64,000 bases of DNA from Parasutterella secunda (GCF_023336895.1 NZ_JAMBLT010000004.1:41243-105242); one strand, 5' to 3'. Counted from the first letter of the stretch, positions 33,719-44,868 are shown. Notes: generated by a model from the sequence alone, not told the origin. Made by a program: numbers and translations.

Positions 33719-35116
33719 ATGAGATTTGCGGTAAACAAAATCCACTTTGTGGGAATTGGCGGAACCGGTATGAATGGTATCGCCGAAGTTTTGGTGACTT
33801 TAGGTTACAAGGTGACAGGCTCGGACATGGCAACCAACGCGGCGACTGAACGCCTGAGTGGTTTGGGTGTTCAGATTTTTCATGAGCATGTTGCCGCAAA
33901 CGTGAAGGGCGCAGATGTCGTTGTTATTTCTTCGGCTATTAAAGCGGATAATCCTGAGGTTGTTGCGGCTAGACAAGCTCGTATTCCGGTTGTTCCCAGA
34001 GCGGTAATGTTGGCTGAGTTGATGCGATTCAGAAGCGGCATCGCCATTGCCGGGGCTCACGGTAAAACAACGACCACTTCATTGGTTGCAAGTTTATTGG
34101 CAGCCGGCGGTCTTGATCCGACCTTTGTTATCGGCGGTCGTTTGAATTCAGCAGGAGCCAATGCCCGATTGGGCAGAGGGGAATTCATTGTGGCAGAGGC
34201 CGATGAGTCGGATGCCTCTTTCCTTTGTTTGTCTCCAGTGATTTCTGCAGTTACCAATATCGATGCTGATCATATGGATACCTATGATCATAACTTCGAA
34301 AAGCTCAAACAGGCATTTATTGATTTCCTGACAAGACTGCCGTTTTACGGCAAGGCGGTTTTGTGTTTGGATGATGAAAATGTTCGCTCTATCATCGCCC
34401 GCGTGCCGCGTTCTGTTGTAACTTACGGTTTAAGCGAAGAAGCGGACGTTCGAGCCATTAATATTCGTGCTGAAGGCACACAGATGTGCTACACCGTTTT
34501 ACGTCAAGGACGAGAACCGCTAGATGTGCGTTTGAATTTGCCCGGTTTACATAACGTTCGCAATAGCTTGGCGGCTATTGCGATTGCCACAATGGTTGAC
34601 GTGCCGGATGACAAAATTCAATTTGCTTTGGAAAACTTCACCGGTGTTGGAAGGCGCTTTAGCCGTTATGGTGAAATTGCTTTGCCGTCCGGCGGATCAT
34701 TTACGCTGATCGATGATTACGGCCATCATCCGCATGAAATGAAGGCAACACTGGATGCTGTGCGCGGGGCTTTCCCGGGGCGTCGTGTATTGGTGGCTTT
34801 CCAACCCCATCGCTACACGAGAACGAGAGATTGCTTCGAGGATTTTGTTAAGGTTCTGAGCAGTGTTGAAGCTCTTGTGCTCGCCGATGTTTATCCGGCG
34901 GGAGAAAAGCCCATCGTCGGAGCCGATGGCCGATCACTTGCTCGTGCTATACGAATTGTTGGTCAAACGGAGTTGGTGTTTGTGGATACGCCTGCAGAAA
35001 TGGATGACGCCATTATGAAATTGGCTCGTGATGGTGACGTAGTTGTGACCATGGGGGCAGGCAGCGTCGGCGGTGTACCGGGTCGTCTGCAAGCTCGTGC
35101 CGGTTTATCGAAATAA
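33719..35116 (+). CDS. murC: UDP-MurNAc:L-alanine ligase MurC
   Basis: The first amino-acid ligase of the stem peptide, 465 residues. It has the substrate-binding [20 protein letters not shown], the ATP loop [35 protein letters not shown], and C-terminal [20 protein letters not shown] with [13 protein letters not shown]. All are canonical. It follows murG by 31 bases. There is no murB between murC and ddl, as is usual for betaproteobacteria. Confidence 0.97.
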   Translation: MRFAVNKIHFVGIGGTGMNGIAEVLVTLGYKVTGSDMATNAATERLSGLGVQIFHEHVAANVKGADVVVISSAIKADNPEVVAARQARIPVVPRAVMLAELMRFRSGIAIAGAHGKTTTTSLVASLLAAGGLDPTFVIGGRLNSAGANARLGRGEFIVAEADESDASFLCLSPVISAVTNIDADHMDTYDHNFEKLKQAFIDFLTRLPFYGKAVLCLDDENVRSIIARVPRSVVTYGLSEEADVRAINIRAEGTQMCYTVLRQGREPLDVRLNLPGLHNVRNSLAAIAIATMVDVPDDKIQFALENFTGVGRRFSRYGEIALPSGGSFTLIDDYGHHPHEMKATLDAVRGAFPGRRVLVAFQPHRYTRTRDCFEDFVKVLSSVEALVLADVYPAGEKPIVGADGRSLARAIRIVGQTELVFVDTPAEMDDAIMKLARDGDVVVTMGAGSVGGVPGRLQARAGLSK

Positions 35117-35131
35117 TGAGGATACGATTAA

Positions 35132-36100
35132 ATGCAAGAAGAGAAAAAGGAAATTAAGCCTGAAAGTTTAGGTAAGGTTGTATTGCTTCTCGGTGGAATG
35201 TCCAGCGAACGCGAAGTCTCATTGATGAGCGGAAAGGGCGTTTACGATGCATTGGTTGAGGCAGGCGTGGACGTTACGCGTTTTGACCCGAAGGAGCAGA
35301 GCATTTCTGAGCTTGAAAAGGGCGCCTTTGACCGCGCGTTTATTGCCTTGCACGGCCGCTATGGTGAAGATGGAACGATTCAAGGTGTTCTGGAATATTT
35401 AGGTGTTCCTTATACCGGTCCCGGTGTTAAAACGAGTGCGATTGCCATCGATAAGAATTTGACCAAACAAATTTGGCGTGAACGTCAGATTCCCTGTCCG
35501 AAGGGAATGCTAGTGTCAGCTGATAGCGACTTACACTTCGTAATGCAGGAATTGGGACGTGATTTGGTTGTGAAACCTGCACGTGAAGGCTCTAGCATCG
35601 GCCTGACTAAATTAAAGGATGCTACTGTTGAAGAGTTGCACGAGGCCATTGAAAAAGCCTTGGTTTTGGATCGCCACGTTTTAGTAGAGGAACGGATTTT
35701 TGGGCGTGAATTGACGGTGGCTGTTTTAGGAGCCGGTCAAGACGCAAAAGTCTTACCCATTATCGAGATCATCGCTCCGAATGGTGATTACGACTACCAA
35801 AACAAATATTTCACGAATGATGTTCGTTATGAGTGCCCGGCGAAATTGTCCGATGATCTTCATGAAGATATTTCCCGAGCTTGTTTGAGCGCCTATCGAG
35901 CCTTGGGGGCACGAGGCTGGAGTCGAATCGACTTGATTTTGTCCGAGGACGGTTCGTTTAACCTTTTGGAAATGAACACTTCTCCCGGAATGACCGCTCA
36001 CTCATTGGTTCCGTTAGCCGCCAAAAATGCAGGTATGAGTTATCAGGAATTAGTGCTTCAAATGTTGTCTGAAGCTCGTTTAGACTTTCCTCGTCACTAA
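35132..36100 (+). CDS. ddl: D-alanine:D-alanine ligase
   Basis: An ATP-grasp enzyme of 322 residues that makes D-Ala-D-Ala for MurF. Landmarks: VLLLGGMSSEREVSLMSGKGV, FIALHGRYGEDGTIQGVLEYLGVPYTG, KPAREGSSIGLTK, NDVRYECPAKL, and the metal site LLEMNTSPGMTAHSLVPLAA. The YTG/SS context is the D-Ala type, not D-Lac. The first ~15 residues are charged and poorly conserved. It lies 15 bases after murC. Confidence 0.97.
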   Translation: MQEEKKEIKPESLGKVVLLLGGMSSEREVSLMSGKGVYDALVEAGVDVTRFDPKEQSISELEKGAFDRAFIALHGRYGEDGTIQGVLEYLGVPYTGPGVKTSAIAIDKNLTKQIWRERQIPCPKGMLVSADSDLHFVMQELGRDLVVKPAREGSSIGLTKLKDATVEELHEAIEKALVLDRHVLVEERIFGRELTVAVLGAGQDAKVLPIIEIIAPNGDYDYQNKYFTNDVRYECPAKLSDDLHEDISRACLSAYRALGARGWSRIDLILSEDGSFNLLEMNTSPGMTAHSLVPLAAKNAGMSYQELVLQMLSEARLDFPRH

Positions 36101-36120
36101 AGAGTTCTGTTCTTGGGTTG

Positions 36121-36939
36121 ATGAAACGGTTTTTTAAAGCGGTTTTAATTGCATTTGCGTTGGTATTGCTGCTTGCTGCTGTGGCAGTAAGCAGCTTTCC
36201 GCGTTATGTGGAAACTTTTTTTACCATTCGCTCTGTGGAATTATCCGGTGAAATTGACCACATCTCATCTTTGCATTTTCGTCGAGTTTTAGGCAACACA
36301 GCCTCGGGGACTTTTTTTAACGTTAATTTAGATGCTATCCGAGAGGCTGCGTTAAAGGCTCCTTGGGTTAAATCGGCAAATGTTAGGCGCGTTTGGCCCA
36401 ATAAAATAAATATTGAAATTACCGAATATAAACCGCTTGCCTTATGGGAAGACGGGCGGTTGGTGTCGGTTAACGGGGAGTTGTTTGCCGCCAATCCCGA
36501 GGAAGTGGATAACCCCTTGGCTTTACCCGAATTCTTCGGGCGAGCTGAAATGGTTGAAGAGGTAACGAGACGTTATAAACGCTTCAATAAAATGCTTCAG
36601 GTTGTCATGCCTAAAGCGCGTGTAACGGAAGTAAGCGTAAACGATCGTGATAGTTGGGCACTGGCCATAGCTTCAGACACCATTCCGCCCACTCGAATTG
36701 AATTGGGGGTAGAGCATGAAAATTGGACCCTTGAGGATCGATTTGGGATTGTTATCGTACAATATCCTGATGTGGTCAAATTGATGAAAGGACCACCGTC
36801 CAGTATTGATGCCCGGTATGAATTAGCCTTTTCGGCTACATTACCGGAAAAAAGTTTGAGGCAATATCGTTCACAGGCTGGTCGTCGCCAGGCGGCTGAA
36901 TCCATTGCAGAGGCTAATAGGCAAAGTAACGCGCGATGA
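36121..36939 (+). CDS. ftsQ: Cell division protein FtsQ
   Basis: A bitopic division protein, 272 residues. One membrane helix (FFKAVLIAFALVLLLAAVAVSSF) precedes the POTRA domain (FTIRSVELSGEIDHISSLHFRRVLGNTASGTFFNVNLDAIREAALKAPWVKSANVRRVWPN region), then the FtsQ/DivIB beta domain. It binds FtsL-FtsB. The N-terminal cytoplasmic part is very short compared with E. coli. ATG 36121 is used rather than the TTG one codon earlier. Its end overlaps the ftsA start (ATGA). Confidence 0.93.
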   Translation: MKRFFKAVLIAFALVLLLAAVAVSSFPRYVETFFTIRSVELSGEIDHISSLHFRRVLGNTASGTFFNVNLDAIREAALKAPWVKSANVRRVWPNKINIEITEYKPLALWEDGRLVSVNGELFAANPEEVDNPLALPEFFGRAEMVEEVTRRYKRFNKMLQVVMPKARVTEVSVNDRDSWALAIASDTIPPTRIELGVEHENWTLEDRFGIVIVQYPDVVKLMKGPPSSIDARYELAFSATLPEKSLRQYRSQAGRRQAAESIAEANRQSNAR

Positions 36940-38228
36940 AAGAAAATAAAAAAATTGTCACCGCATTGGATATTGGTTCAAGCAAAATCCTTGCAGTTGT
37001 CGCCGAAGTCTATAAGGACGGTACGTTTCGAGTTCTGGCTCAAGGGCGTACCGAGTCTCAGGGAGTACTCGACGGAAATGTAACGAGTATTGAGGAGGTT
37101 CAGCCTCAGGTCAAGTCTGCTCTAGTCGAGGCTTTTGGTATTGCAGGCAAAATTCCCAGTAACGATGTTTGCACCAATATTTCTGGCAAATCTGTGGAAG
37201 GAAAGGACTCCAGTGCCGAAATGCCGCTTAGGGGCAGGACGGTAACGTTGTCGGACATGAAAAATGTCCAGAGTATGGCCCAGGATGCCGTTGAATTAAA
37301 AGAAGATCAGCGTTTGATTAAATCGGAGCTGTTGTATTACATGCTCGATAACCAAGACGAGGGTTATGTCGGCCAAAATCCGATTGATGCGAAAAGCTCT
37401 CGTATTTCCGCCCATATGCATTCGGCGGTGGCCAGTGCAGCTAATGCCTTAGCTCGTGTAAAAGTGATTCGTCGCAGCGGCATGGACATTTCCCGAATCC
37501 TTCCGGAAGCCTGGGCCAGTGGTTATGCAGTGCTTACGGAAGATGAAATTCAAAATGGTGTAGTGTTGATTGATATCGGGGCCGGGACAACAGATGTGGC
37601 GGTCTTTCAGGCCGGTCTTCCCCGTTTCACGTACACTTTAAATTACGGCGGTCGCCGCATAACTCAGCGAATCAGTGGCTTTGTGCATTGTTCCATGCAA
37701 GAGGCGGAATCCATTAAGAACAAGTTGGACCTGCGTTGCTCTCCGGAAGATGAAGAGGTCATTCTCTACCGTGCACCTCTGGAAGAGGGAGGTAAAAAGT
37801 ACTCCAAGCTCGAATTGTCAAAGATGGTTTACCACGAGATTCGCAGTTTGAATCTGACTATTGGTAAAAAACTCTTTGAGGCCGGATGGTACAAGTCTGT
37901 TAATGGTGCGCCATGCAATACGCTCACGGGTGGCATTGTGCTCACGGGCGGTACTTCGTTGTTGTTAGGAATAACAGAGCTGTTTTCAGCCATGCCGGGC
38001 CCCTTGGCTTATACATTCAGTACTCGTTTAGGTCGGTCGCGTTATACCGGTGATGCTTGCATTGGTTTGAATTCTCCCAAGGAAAGTGCCGCCATGGGAT
38101 TAATCGCCTACGAGGCACTGCGATTCAAAGAAGGTGATGAGGACGAGGAGGAAAAGGCGGCCTCTGATGACTCTTTGTGGGCTAAAACCAAGCGTTTTTT
38201 GATTGAATTCTTTATAGGCCAGTACTAA
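36936..38228 (+). CDS. ftsA: Cell division protein FtsA
   Basis: An actin-like protein that tethers FtsZ to the membrane, 430 residues. It has the phosphate-1 loop TALDIGSSKILAVVAEV, the SHS2/1C domain region, phosphate-2 GVVLIDIGAGTTDVAVFQAG, and the adenosine loop GGIVLTGGTSLLLGITEL. The C-terminus (SLWAKTKRFLIEFFIGQY) is the amphipathic membrane-targeting helix. Its usual partner motif, the FtsZ C-terminal peptide, is divergent here (see ftsZ). Confidence 0.96.
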   Translation: MKENKKIVTALDIGSSKILAVVAEVYKDGTFRVLAQGRTESQGVLDGNVTSIEEVQPQVKSALVEAFGIAGKIPSNDVCTNISGKSVEGKDSSAEMPLRGRTVTLSDMKNVQSMAQDAVELKEDQRLIKSELLYYMLDNQDEGYVGQNPIDAKSSRISAHMHSAVASAANALARVKVIRRSGMDISRILPEAWASGYAVLTEDEIQNGVVLIDIGAGTTDVAVFQAGLPRFTYTLNYGGRRITQRISGFVHCSMQEAESIKNKLDLRCSPEDEEVILYRAPLEEGGKKYSKLELSKMVYHEIRSLNLTIGKKLFEAGWYKSVNGAPCNTLTGGIVLTGGTSLLLGITELFSAMPGPLAYTFSTRLGRSRYTGDACIGLNSPKESAAMGLIAYEALRFKEGDEDEEEKAASDDSLWAKTKRFLIEFFIGQY

Positions 38229-38384
38229 GCTTTCTTCCTTAACTCGCGCCTCATTTGCACTTGATTTGGATGAACTAAAAAATAGCAATTATGATTTTTA
38301 AAATTGAAAAAAGTTTTTGAAAATCCAAGCAAAACGATCCTTATTCATACATAATTACAAGATTGGATTTGGAGGCCTATTCCC

Positions 38385-39668
38385 ATGTTTGAAGTACTCA
38401 GTGATAATGATCCCCGTCAGACCGTCATTAAGGTTGTCGGTGTGGGCGGCGGCGGTGGTAACGCCGTAGAACATATGATTGAGCGCGGTGCTCAAGGTAT
38501 TGAATTTATTGCGATTAATACCGACTATACGGCATTGTCACATTCTAGAGCTCATGCCACTTTGCAAATCGGTAAAACTGGACTTGGAGCCGGTGCTCGT
38601 CCGGAAGTTGGCGAGCAGGCTGCAATTGAAGCCAAAGATCGGATTCGTGAACTTTTGCAAGGTGCAAATCTCGTTTTCATTACTGCCGGGATGGGTGGTG
38701 GTACCGGTACCGGTGCGGCCCCTGTGGTGGCTCAAATTGCTCGGGAAATGGGTATTTTGACGGTTGCTGTTGTAACTAAGCCCTTCAGTTATGAAGGAGC
38801 TCTTCGCATGCAACGCGCCGAAGAAGGTTTAGTCAAACTCAAACAATGCGTGGACAGCCAGATTGTCATTTTGAATGACAAATTGGAAGATGAGTTGGGT
38901 GAGGATGCCTCCGTGAGTGAATGCTTTGCCGCAGCCGATGACGTTTTGTTTAAGGCTTGTGCAGGCATCACCGAAATTATTCAAACACCGGGTCTGATCG
39001 GTGTGGACTTCGAAGACTTGCGCACGGTGATGAGTGAACGCGGAACGGCCATGATGGGTTCGGCTATTGCCTCCGGTCCTGATCGCGCCCGTATTGCCGC
39101 TGAAAATGCAGTGGCCTGTCCGTTGCTTGAGGGGGTAACGCTCAACGGAGCCCGCGGCGTGTTGGTATACATCACGGCTAGTGAAGAAACGATGAAGATG
39201 AAGGAAACCAAGACGGTTATGAATATCATCACGAACTTCACGGCAAAAGGCGCTCAAGTTATTTACGGTTCAGCCTACGATGACAGTATGGGCGACTCCA
39301 TGCGTGTGACAGTGGTTGCCACAGGCCTGGATGGCGGTAAGGACAAAGAAGTTGCTCCGCTCGAAAAACCCGATGAAAAGCGAGATGTTTGGGAACATAA
39401 CAACCGCAGTTATGCAGAACCGCAACAAGCAGATCCTTGGACCAGTCGTCAAAGTGTAGCTCAGCAGCCTGCCGCTCCGAAGGTGGCTCAACCGCAGGTG
39501 GAATCTAAGCCTACGGTTGCCAAGCCCGAGCCTCAACCGAGTATTCCGGCTGCTCAACAACCTGCTCAATCGGAACCCCAACAGCCGCAAGAGCCTGAAA
39601 AACAGGAAGAAAAGGCAGCCGATGAATGGGAAACGGGTTGGTGGTCTATTCGTCACGACAATAAGTAA
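38385..39668 (+). CDS. ftsZ: Cell division GTPase FtsZ with atypical C-terminal tail
   Basis: The tubulin-like ring protein, 427 residues. The GTPase core is canonical: [46 protein letters not shown] (tubulin signature, about 100-118), and the T7 region [14 protein letters not shown]. After ~residue 320 comes a linker rich in Pro, Gln, Glu and Ala. The expected C-terminal peptide (D-I-P-A-F-L-R-like), which binds FtsA and ZipA, is absent. The protein instead ends [16 protein letters not shown] 156-base gap before it holds A+T-rich DNA and AGGAGG-like ribosome site (GGAGGCC at 38370-38376), so it may have its own promoter. Confidence 0.96.
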   Translation: MFEVLSDNDPRQTVIKVVGVGGGGGNAVEHMIERGAQGIEFIAINTDYTALSHSRAHATLQIGKTGLGAGARPEVGEQAAIEAKDRIRELLQGANLVFITAGMGGGTGTGAAPVVAQIAREMGILTVAVVTKPFSYEGALRMQRAEEGLVKLKQCVDSQIVILNDKLEDELGEDASVSECFAAADDVLFKACAGITEIIQTPGLIGVDFEDLRTVMSERGTAMMGSAIASGPDRARIAAENAVACPLLEGVTLNGARGVLVYITASEETMKMKETKTVMNIITNFTAKGAQVIYGSAYDDSMGDSMRVTVVATGLDGGKDKEVAPLEKPDEKRDVWEHNNRSYAEPQQADPWTSRQSVAQQPAAPKVAQPQVESKPTVAKPEPQPSIPAAQQPAQSEPQQPQEPEKQEEKAADEWETGWWSIRHDNK

Positions 39669-39682
39669 GAACAAATTTAGTT

Positions 39683-40594
39683 ATGCTCAAACAACGAACG
39701 CTTAAAAAAGTCGTCCGTACGGTTGGTATCGGTCTGCATTCCGGTCGAAAAGTAAATTTGACTTTACGTCCGGCTGACCCCGATACCGGCATTGTGTATA
39801 CCCGTGTCGATTTAAATCCGCCCGTTGTTATGCCGGCAGAAGCTACGCGTGTGAATGACACGCGCATGGCAACAACATTAAACGAAGGCCCGGTCAAAAT
39901 TTCCACCATTGAACACTTGATGAGTGCGTTCAATGGTTTGGGAATTGATAATTGCTATGTTGATGTTGATGCACCGGAAATTCCGATTATGGATGGATCC
40001 GGTGCAAGTTTTGTCTTCCTGATCCAAGCTGCCGGCATAGTTGAGCAACCCGCTCCAAAGCGTTTTGTTCGAGTGAAAAAAACTGTTCGTGTAACCGATG
40101 GCGATAAATGGGCCCAGCTGGAGCCTCATGAAGGTTTTTCATTGGCTTTTTCCATTAATTTTGGCCACCCTGCAATCGACAGCACTTTGCAATTTACTGA
40201 AGTTGATTTGGCTAAGGTTGATTATGCTCATGCTGTCAGCCGAGCCAGAACATTTGGTTTTGTGCAAGACGTAGAGATGCTTCGTTCTATCGGCTTAGCT
40301 CAAGGGGGAACTCTTGAAAATGCTGTTGTAATGGATGAGTATCGGGTGCTTAATCCCGAAGGCCTCAGGGGACAGGACGAGTTTGTGAAGCACAAGATCT
40401 TGGATGCCATGGGGGATCTTTATGTTTTAGGTCACCCGCTTTTGACTCGCTATAGTGCCAATAAATCCGGTCACGGTTTGAACAACCAGCTCTTAAGAGC
40501 GTTGTTGGCTGATGATTCAGCTTGGGAATGGGCAACATTTGAGTCTGAAAAAGCCCCAAGAGATTTTTCTTTTGAGCGTGTTTTTGCGATCTAA
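39683..40594 (+). CDS. lpxC: UDP-3-O-acyl-N-acetylglucosamine deacetylase LpxC
   Basis: The zinc-dependent committed step of lipid A synthesis, 303 residues. It has the N-terminal [20 protein letters not shown], zinc ligand region [17 protein letters not shown] (His), the [12 protein letters not shown] loop, [16 protein letters not shown], and [15 protein letters not shown] with the second His and Asp ligands, then the catalytic His in NKSGHGLNN. It lies 14 bases after ftsZ and closes the division cluster, as in other proteobacteria. Confidence 0.97.
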   Translation: MLKQRTLKKVVRTVGIGLHSGRKVNLTLRPADPDTGIVYTRVDLNPPVVMPAEATRVNDTRMATTLNEGPVKISTIEHLMSAFNGLGIDNCYVDVDAPEIPIMDGSGASFVFLIQAAGIVEQPAPKRFVRVKKTVRVTDGDKWAQLEPHEGFSLAFSINFGHPAIDSTLQFTEVDLAKVDYAHAVSRARTFGFVQDVEMLRSIGLAQGGTLENAVVMDEYRVLNPEGLRGQDEFVKHKILDAMGDLYVLGHPLLTRYSANKSGHGLNNQLLRALLADDSAWEWATFESEKAPRDFSFERVFAI

Positions 40595-40605
40595 AGCCGC
40601 GCTGT

Positions 40606-40692
40606 AACCGATTTTCTATTTGCGGTTGGGTGTTTCTTTTGTGTTTGTCTGCACAGAAAAAGCGTAATATCCAATTGGTTAGAAAATCGGTT
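40606..40692. repeat. Inverted repeat between lpxC and the LysE-type gene
   Basis: AACCGATTTTCTA (40606-40618) and TAGAAAATCGGTT (40680-40692) are perfect reverse complements separated by 61 bases, with TTTCTTTCTG after the second arm. It may act as the lpxC terminator with a large loop, or as a regulatory stem in front of the next gene's start at 40706. Confidence 0.5.
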
Positions 40693-40705
40693 GTTTCTTT
40701 CTGAT

Positions 40706-41356
40706 ATGTCACTTTTTTCCCTATTCCTCATCACCTCATTGGCCAATATCCTGTCGCCGGGAATGGGTGTGATATTTGCCATTGTTTTATCGCTGCAGCA
40801 AGGGTGGCATAAGACCGTTTTTTTCAGTTTAGGTCAAGCTATTGGCATATCGATATTGTTTACTGCCGCCATGTCCGGTATGGGGGTGGTTTTAGCCAAC
40901 AGCCCGACTTTATTTAACGCGATTAAAATCGCCGGTGCTTTTTTCATTCTTTATTTGGGTTGGAGAAGTTGGCATAAACCGGCCATGCACTTTGGCACTT
41001 CTCCCGATAAGGAAAAATCTGAAGGTAGGCACGCGGTCCCTGAAGATGGGTTGGCAAACTTTACGAAAGGCATCGTGATCTCGCTTTGCAATCCACAACC
41101 GATTATCTTTGGAATCAGTGTCTTACCCCAATTTGTGGATCCGCAACAACCCTATGTCGCTCAAGCCGTATTGATGATTTCCGTTTACGCTGTGATGGTC
41201 TTTATCAATCTGGTTGTTTACGCAATTTTGGCTGAAAGAGCCAGACGCTTTTTTACTGGTCCCAGGGGTTCACAGATTATTAACCGGGCAACCGCATGTG
41301 TTTTCTTTGCGATCGGTTTTTTGGTGTTGGGGTTCGCTCTGGTCGGTTTCTTCTAA
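40706..41356 (+). CDS. LysE/RhtB-family amino-acid exporter
   Basis: A 216-residue inner-membrane protein with about six hydrophobic segments. It has the family's N-terminal pattern LANILSPGMGVIFAIVLSLQQGWHKTVFFSLGQAIG and AGAFFILYLGWRSWHKP, and the central FTKGIVISLCNPQPIIFGISVLPQFVDP. Members export amino acids or derivatives; the substrate is unknown. The start at ATG 40706 is preferred over the upstream TTG. It is convergent with the DciA-like gene, and the stop codons nearly touch. Confidence 0.87.
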   Translation: MSLFSLFLITSLANILSPGMGVIFAIVLSLQQGWHKTVFFSLGQAIGISILFTAAMSGMGVVLANSPTLFNAIKIAGAFFILYLGWRSWHKPAMHFGTSPDKEKSEGRHAVPEDGLANFTKGIVISLCNPQPIIFGISVLPQFVDPQQPYVAQAVLMISVYAVMVFINLVVYAILAERARRFFTGPRGSQIINRATACVFFAIGFLVLGFALVGFF

Positions 41357-41815
41357 TCAGGCTCTGTTTTCCAGCGCGTCAGCCAGTTTTTCAAGAACTT
41401 CTTTGATATCTTCGTCTTTAGCTCTTTGCGCGTTTTGCCGAACGGCGTCAGCGGCGCCAGGTTGGGCAATCCGAGGGGGATCCTTGGGATAATTTTCCAA
41501 ATCAGGCAGGGGGAGAATTTTTCCCGCTTTAATTCCTAGAATCGGAAGATTAAGACCGCTATCAAAAAGATATTTTTCAAGCGAAGGTTGAATTTGCTTG
41601 AGTCGATTAGCGATTGTCGGCGTCGTTGTGTTAATGATGATGCCTTGAGAGGCACATTCAACATGCACAGCCCGTTGAAAATCAATATGCAGACGCTTGC
41701 TTTGGCAGGCACGTTGCAAAACTTGAGCCACTCTGACGCTTAACATTTGCCGTGCAATGAGCGTATCAGGGTTCAAAGAGTTTAAAAGTTTGTCAATACT
41801 TTCCAATCCGTACAT
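41357..41815 (-). CDS. DciA-like (DUF721) protein
   Basis: A 152-residue protein weakly resembling the DciA/DUF721 family. The N-terminus (GLESIDKLLNS) is followed by a KH-like core with LHIDFQRAVHVECASQGIIINTTTPTIANRLKQIQPSLEKYL, and a C-terminal charged helix. DciA proteins load the replicative helicase in bacteria lacking DnaC. The place between lpxC and secA, on the opposite strand, is where proteobacterial DUF721 genes occur, and this supports the call. ATG 41815 is chosen; the longer reading adds 10 unlike residues. Confidence 0.7.
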   Translation of the reverse strand: MYGLESIDKLLNSLNPDTLIARQMLSVRVAQVLQRACQSKRLHIDFQRAVHVECASQGIIINTTTPTIANRLKQIQPSLEKYLFDSGLNLPILGIKAGKILPLPDLENYPKDPPRIAQPGAADAVRQNAQRAKDEDIKEVLEKLADALENRA

Positions 41816-42045
41816 GCCGTTTTCCTTTTGCGTGCATTTTCTCACAAATAGGCATTGAAATCGAAACGAAAAAAGTTACAAAAAAGGTCTGATTTCTTAA
41901 AAAACAAAGAATTTTCAAAGGAAAATCATTTCTGCAATATGCGATAATTGCCAGCTGTAGTTTATTCTCTCGACAAATTTTGTCGTCCAAAAATTAACAA
42001 AACGCGTGCTGCCTGAAAATGCAGTGACGTGCAGGGTATCAAAAG

Positions 42046-44823
42046 ATGTTTTCTGAGCTTTTAACGAAAGTGTTTGGCAGTCGCAATGACCGCTTGATTA
42101 AACAGTACCGTCGTCAGTGCGCTGCGATCAATAAGCTGGAGCCGACAATCAAAGCTTTGAGCGATGATGAGCTCAAGGCCAAGACTCAAGAATTCCGTGA
42201 TCGTTTAGCCAAAGGCGAGACGCTCGAAGCGTTGTTGCCTGAAGCGTTTGCAGTAGTCAGAGAAGCCAGCTGGCGTGTGTTGGGAATGCGTCACTTTGAC
42301 GTTCAACTTATCGGCGGTATGGTGCTCAATGACGGCAAGATCGCAGAAATGAGAACCGGTGAAGGTAAAACATTAACAGCTACATTGGCCGTTTACTTGA
42401 ATGCCCTGCCAGCTAAAGGTGTTCACGTTGTGACAGTGAACGACTACCTTGCCAAGCGTGACGCAGAGTGGATGGGACGCGTGTACAACTTCTTAGGGAT
42501 GACAGTTGGTACCATCTACAGTCAGCAACCTAATGACGAGAAAGTTCAAGCTTACGCGGCCGATATCACCTACGGTACCAATAACGAATTCGGCTTTGAC
42601 TATCTGCGCGACAACATGGAGTATGACATTCATCATCGTCGTCAACGCGGTTTGCATTATGCAATCGTTGACGAAGTGGACTCCATTTTGATTGATGAAG
42701 CGCGTACGCCTTTGATCATTTCCGGCCCGGCTGATGACAACACCGATCTTTATGCCAAGATTAATGAAATTCCTCCGCTTTTAACACGTCAGGCAACCGA
42801 AAAGGGTGAAGGTGACTATTGGGTAGATGAAAAAGCCCATCAGGTCTACATCTCCGAACAAGGACACGAACATATTGAGCGAATCCTCACGGAAAGAGGA
42901 TTGATTCCTCAAGGCCAAAGTCTGTACTCTGCTCAAAATATTATTTTGATGCATCACTTGATGGCCTCTCTTCGCGCTCACTCTTTGTTTAAGCGCGACC
43001 AGCACTACGTTGTCCAGAATGGCGAAATTGTCATTGTGGACGAATTTACGGGCCGTTTAATGCCGGGTCGTCGTTGGTCCGAAGGTCTTCATCAGGCTGT
43101 CGAAGCTAAAGAAGGCGTGAAGATTAATCAAGAAAACCAAACGTTTGCCTCTATTACATTCCAGAATTACTTCCGTATGTATGAGAAGCTTTCCGGTATG
43201 ACCGGTACGGCTGATACGGAAGCTTATGAATTCCAGGATATTTATGGTTTGGAAACGGTTGTCATCCCGACTCATAAGAAGATGATTCGTGTTGACCAAC
43301 AAGATAAGGTTTTCCGCACAATCAACGAAAAGTACCAAGCCATTATTGAAGATATCAAGGAGTGCAATAAGCGCCAACAACCAGTGCTGTTGGGTACGAC
43401 TTCTATTGAAAATTCTGAAGCGCTCAGCAAACTCTTGGATAAGGAAGGTATTAAGCACAATGTGTTGAACGCCAAGCAACACGAACGGGAAGCTCAGATT
43501 GTGCTTGAAGCCGGTCGTCCTGGGGTTGTGACAATCGCCACTAACATGGCCGGTCGTGGTACCGATATTGTTTTGGGCGGTGGCATTAATAAGCATATTG
43601 ATGATGTTAAGACCAACCCCGATCTTTCTGATGAAGAAAAGAAAGCGGCGATTGAAAAGATCAAGGCTGAGTGGCAGATTGAACACGATAAGGTGGTTGC
43701 CGCCGGTGGTTTGCGCATTATCGGCAGTGAACGTCACGAGTCACGTCGTATTGACAACCAATTGCGTGGTCGTGCTGGCCGCCAAGGTGACCCGGGCTCT
43801 TCATGCTTTTATCTGTCGATGGAAGATCCGTTGCTTCGAATCTTTGGCGGTGACCGCATGCGCGCCATTGCCGATAAGCTCAAGCTTGAAGAAGGCGTTG
43901 CCATCGAATCCAATATGCTTACTCGTATGATTGAGAGCGCTCAGCGTAAGGTTGAAGGCCGAAACTACGATATTCGTAAGCAACTGCTTGAATTCGATGA
44001 CGTGCAAAATGATCAACGTCGTGAAATTTATCGCTTGCGCAACGAGATTTTGGAAAGTGACGACTTGAGTGAAATGGTGACCAATTTACGTCACGGCTAT
44101 TTCACCGACTTATTCAGAACTTATGTGCCTGCCGATACCGTTGAAGAGCAATGGGACTTGTCAACCCTTACGACCATTCTCAAGAGTGAATGGGGCATTG
44201 ATATCGACTTTGCCGGAATGCTTGAAAAGAGCAATTCAACCACCGATGAAGACTTGTTGAAGGTTCTCATTGATGAGTGTGACCGAATTTACAATGACAA
44301 GGTTGAATTGGCCGGTCCGCAGGCGATGAATGATTTCGCCAAGCAGGTGACGCTGCAAGTGTTGGATAGCATTTGGAGAGCGCATATCACCGCTTTGGAT
44401 GCTTTGCGTCAAGGTATTTACTTGCGCGGTTACGCTCAAAAGCAACCTAAGCAAGAATACAAGCGCGAAGCATTCTCGATGTTTGAAACGTTACTTGACC
44501 GAGTGCGTGAAAATGTCATGCGTGTATTGATGACAGTCAGAATTCAAACACGAGAAGAAGCGATGGCTGAACAACAACGAGCCCAAGAAGAGGCGCTTGC
44601 TCGTGCACAGGCCGCTGCCCGTGCTCAAGCAATTGCTCAAGCTCAACAAGAAGCTAAAAACAAAGTTGTTCACGATGACGAAGGACATGAATTATCCTTC
44701 ACCGGAATCTCAGCGGCCGGTGTAGACCTTGATAAGGTGGATTGGCGAGGTGTTTCTCGCAACGATCCGTGTCCTTGCGGTTCAGGCAAAAAGTTTAAGA
44801 ACTGCCACGGTCACATTGACTAA
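42046..44823 (+). CDS. secA: Preprotein translocase ATPase SecA
   Basis: The 925-residue motor that drives proteins through SecYEG. Nucleotide site: [15 protein letters not shown] (Walker A, about 100-114), with [23 protein letters not shown] (DEAD-like Walker B). Other marks: [57 protein letters not shown], and [21 protein letters not shown]. The tail carries the zinc-binding SecB/ribosome motif [17 protein letters not shown]. No SecM-like leader was seen upstream. A terminator follows. Confidence 0.98.
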   Translation: MFSELLTKVFGSRNDRLIKQYRRQCAAINKLEPTIKALSDDELKAKTQEFRDRLAKGETLEALLPEAFAVVREASWRVLGMRHFDVQLIGGMVLNDGKIAEMRTGEGKTLTATLAVYLNALPAKGVHVVTVNDYLAKRDAEWMGRVYNFLGMTVGTIYSQQPNDEKVQAYAADITYGTNNEFGFDYLRDNMEYDIHHRRQRGLHYAIVDEVDSILIDEARTPLIISGPADDNTDLYAKINEIPPLLTRQATEKGEGDYWVDEKAHQVYISEQGHEHIERILTERGLIPQGQSLYSAQNIILMHHLMASLRAHSLFKRDQHYVVQNGEIVIVDEFTGRLMPGRRWSEGLHQAVEAKEGVKINQENQTFASITFQNYFRMYEKLSGMTGTADTEAYEFQDIYGLETVVIPTHKKMIRVDQQDKVFRTINEKYQAIIEDIKECNKRQQPVLLGTTSIENSEALSKLLDKEGIKHNVLNAKQHEREAQIVLEAGRPGVVTIATNMAGRGTDIVLGGGINKHIDDVKTNPDLSDEEKKAAIEKIKAEWQIEHDKVVAAGGLRIIGSERHESRRIDNQLRGRAGRQGDPGSSCFYLSMEDPLLRIFGGDRMRAIADKLKLEEGVAIESNMLTRMIESAQRKVEGRNYDIRKQLLEFDDVQNDQRREIYRLRNEILESDDLSEMVTNLRHGYFTDLFRTYVPADTVEEQWDLSTLTTILKSEWGIDIDFAGMLEKSNSTTDEDLLKVLIDECDRIYNDKVELAGPQAMNDFAKQVTLQVLDSIWRAHITALDALRQGIYLRGYAQKQPKQEYKREAFSMFETLLDRVRENVMRVLMTVRIQTREEAMAEQQRAQEEALARAQAAARAQAIAQAQQEAKNKVVHDDEGHELSFTGISAAGVDLDKVDWRGVSRNDPCPCGSGKKFKNCHGHID

Positions 44824-44838
44824 TCGCTAAACCAACTT

Positions 44839-44868
44839 AAAAAGCGCTCTGAAATGGGCGCTTTTTTT
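44839..44868 (+). terminator. Terminator after secA
   Basis: AAAAAGCGC (44839-44847) and GCGCTTTTT (from 44858) pair, followed by a T run. It ends just before the mutT start, so mutT needs readthrough or a promoter inside secA. Confidence 0.85.

Noticed and set aside
39560..39668. Frameshift at the end of ftsZ hiding a normal C-terminal peptide
   Set aside because: I read the other two frames over the last ~100 bases and found no D-I-P-x-F-L-R-like text before or after the stop.
41845..42045. SecM-like leader gene upstream of secA
   Set aside because: No secretion-signal ORF in the right place on the plus strand; the region holds the divergent starts of the DciA-like gene and secA.
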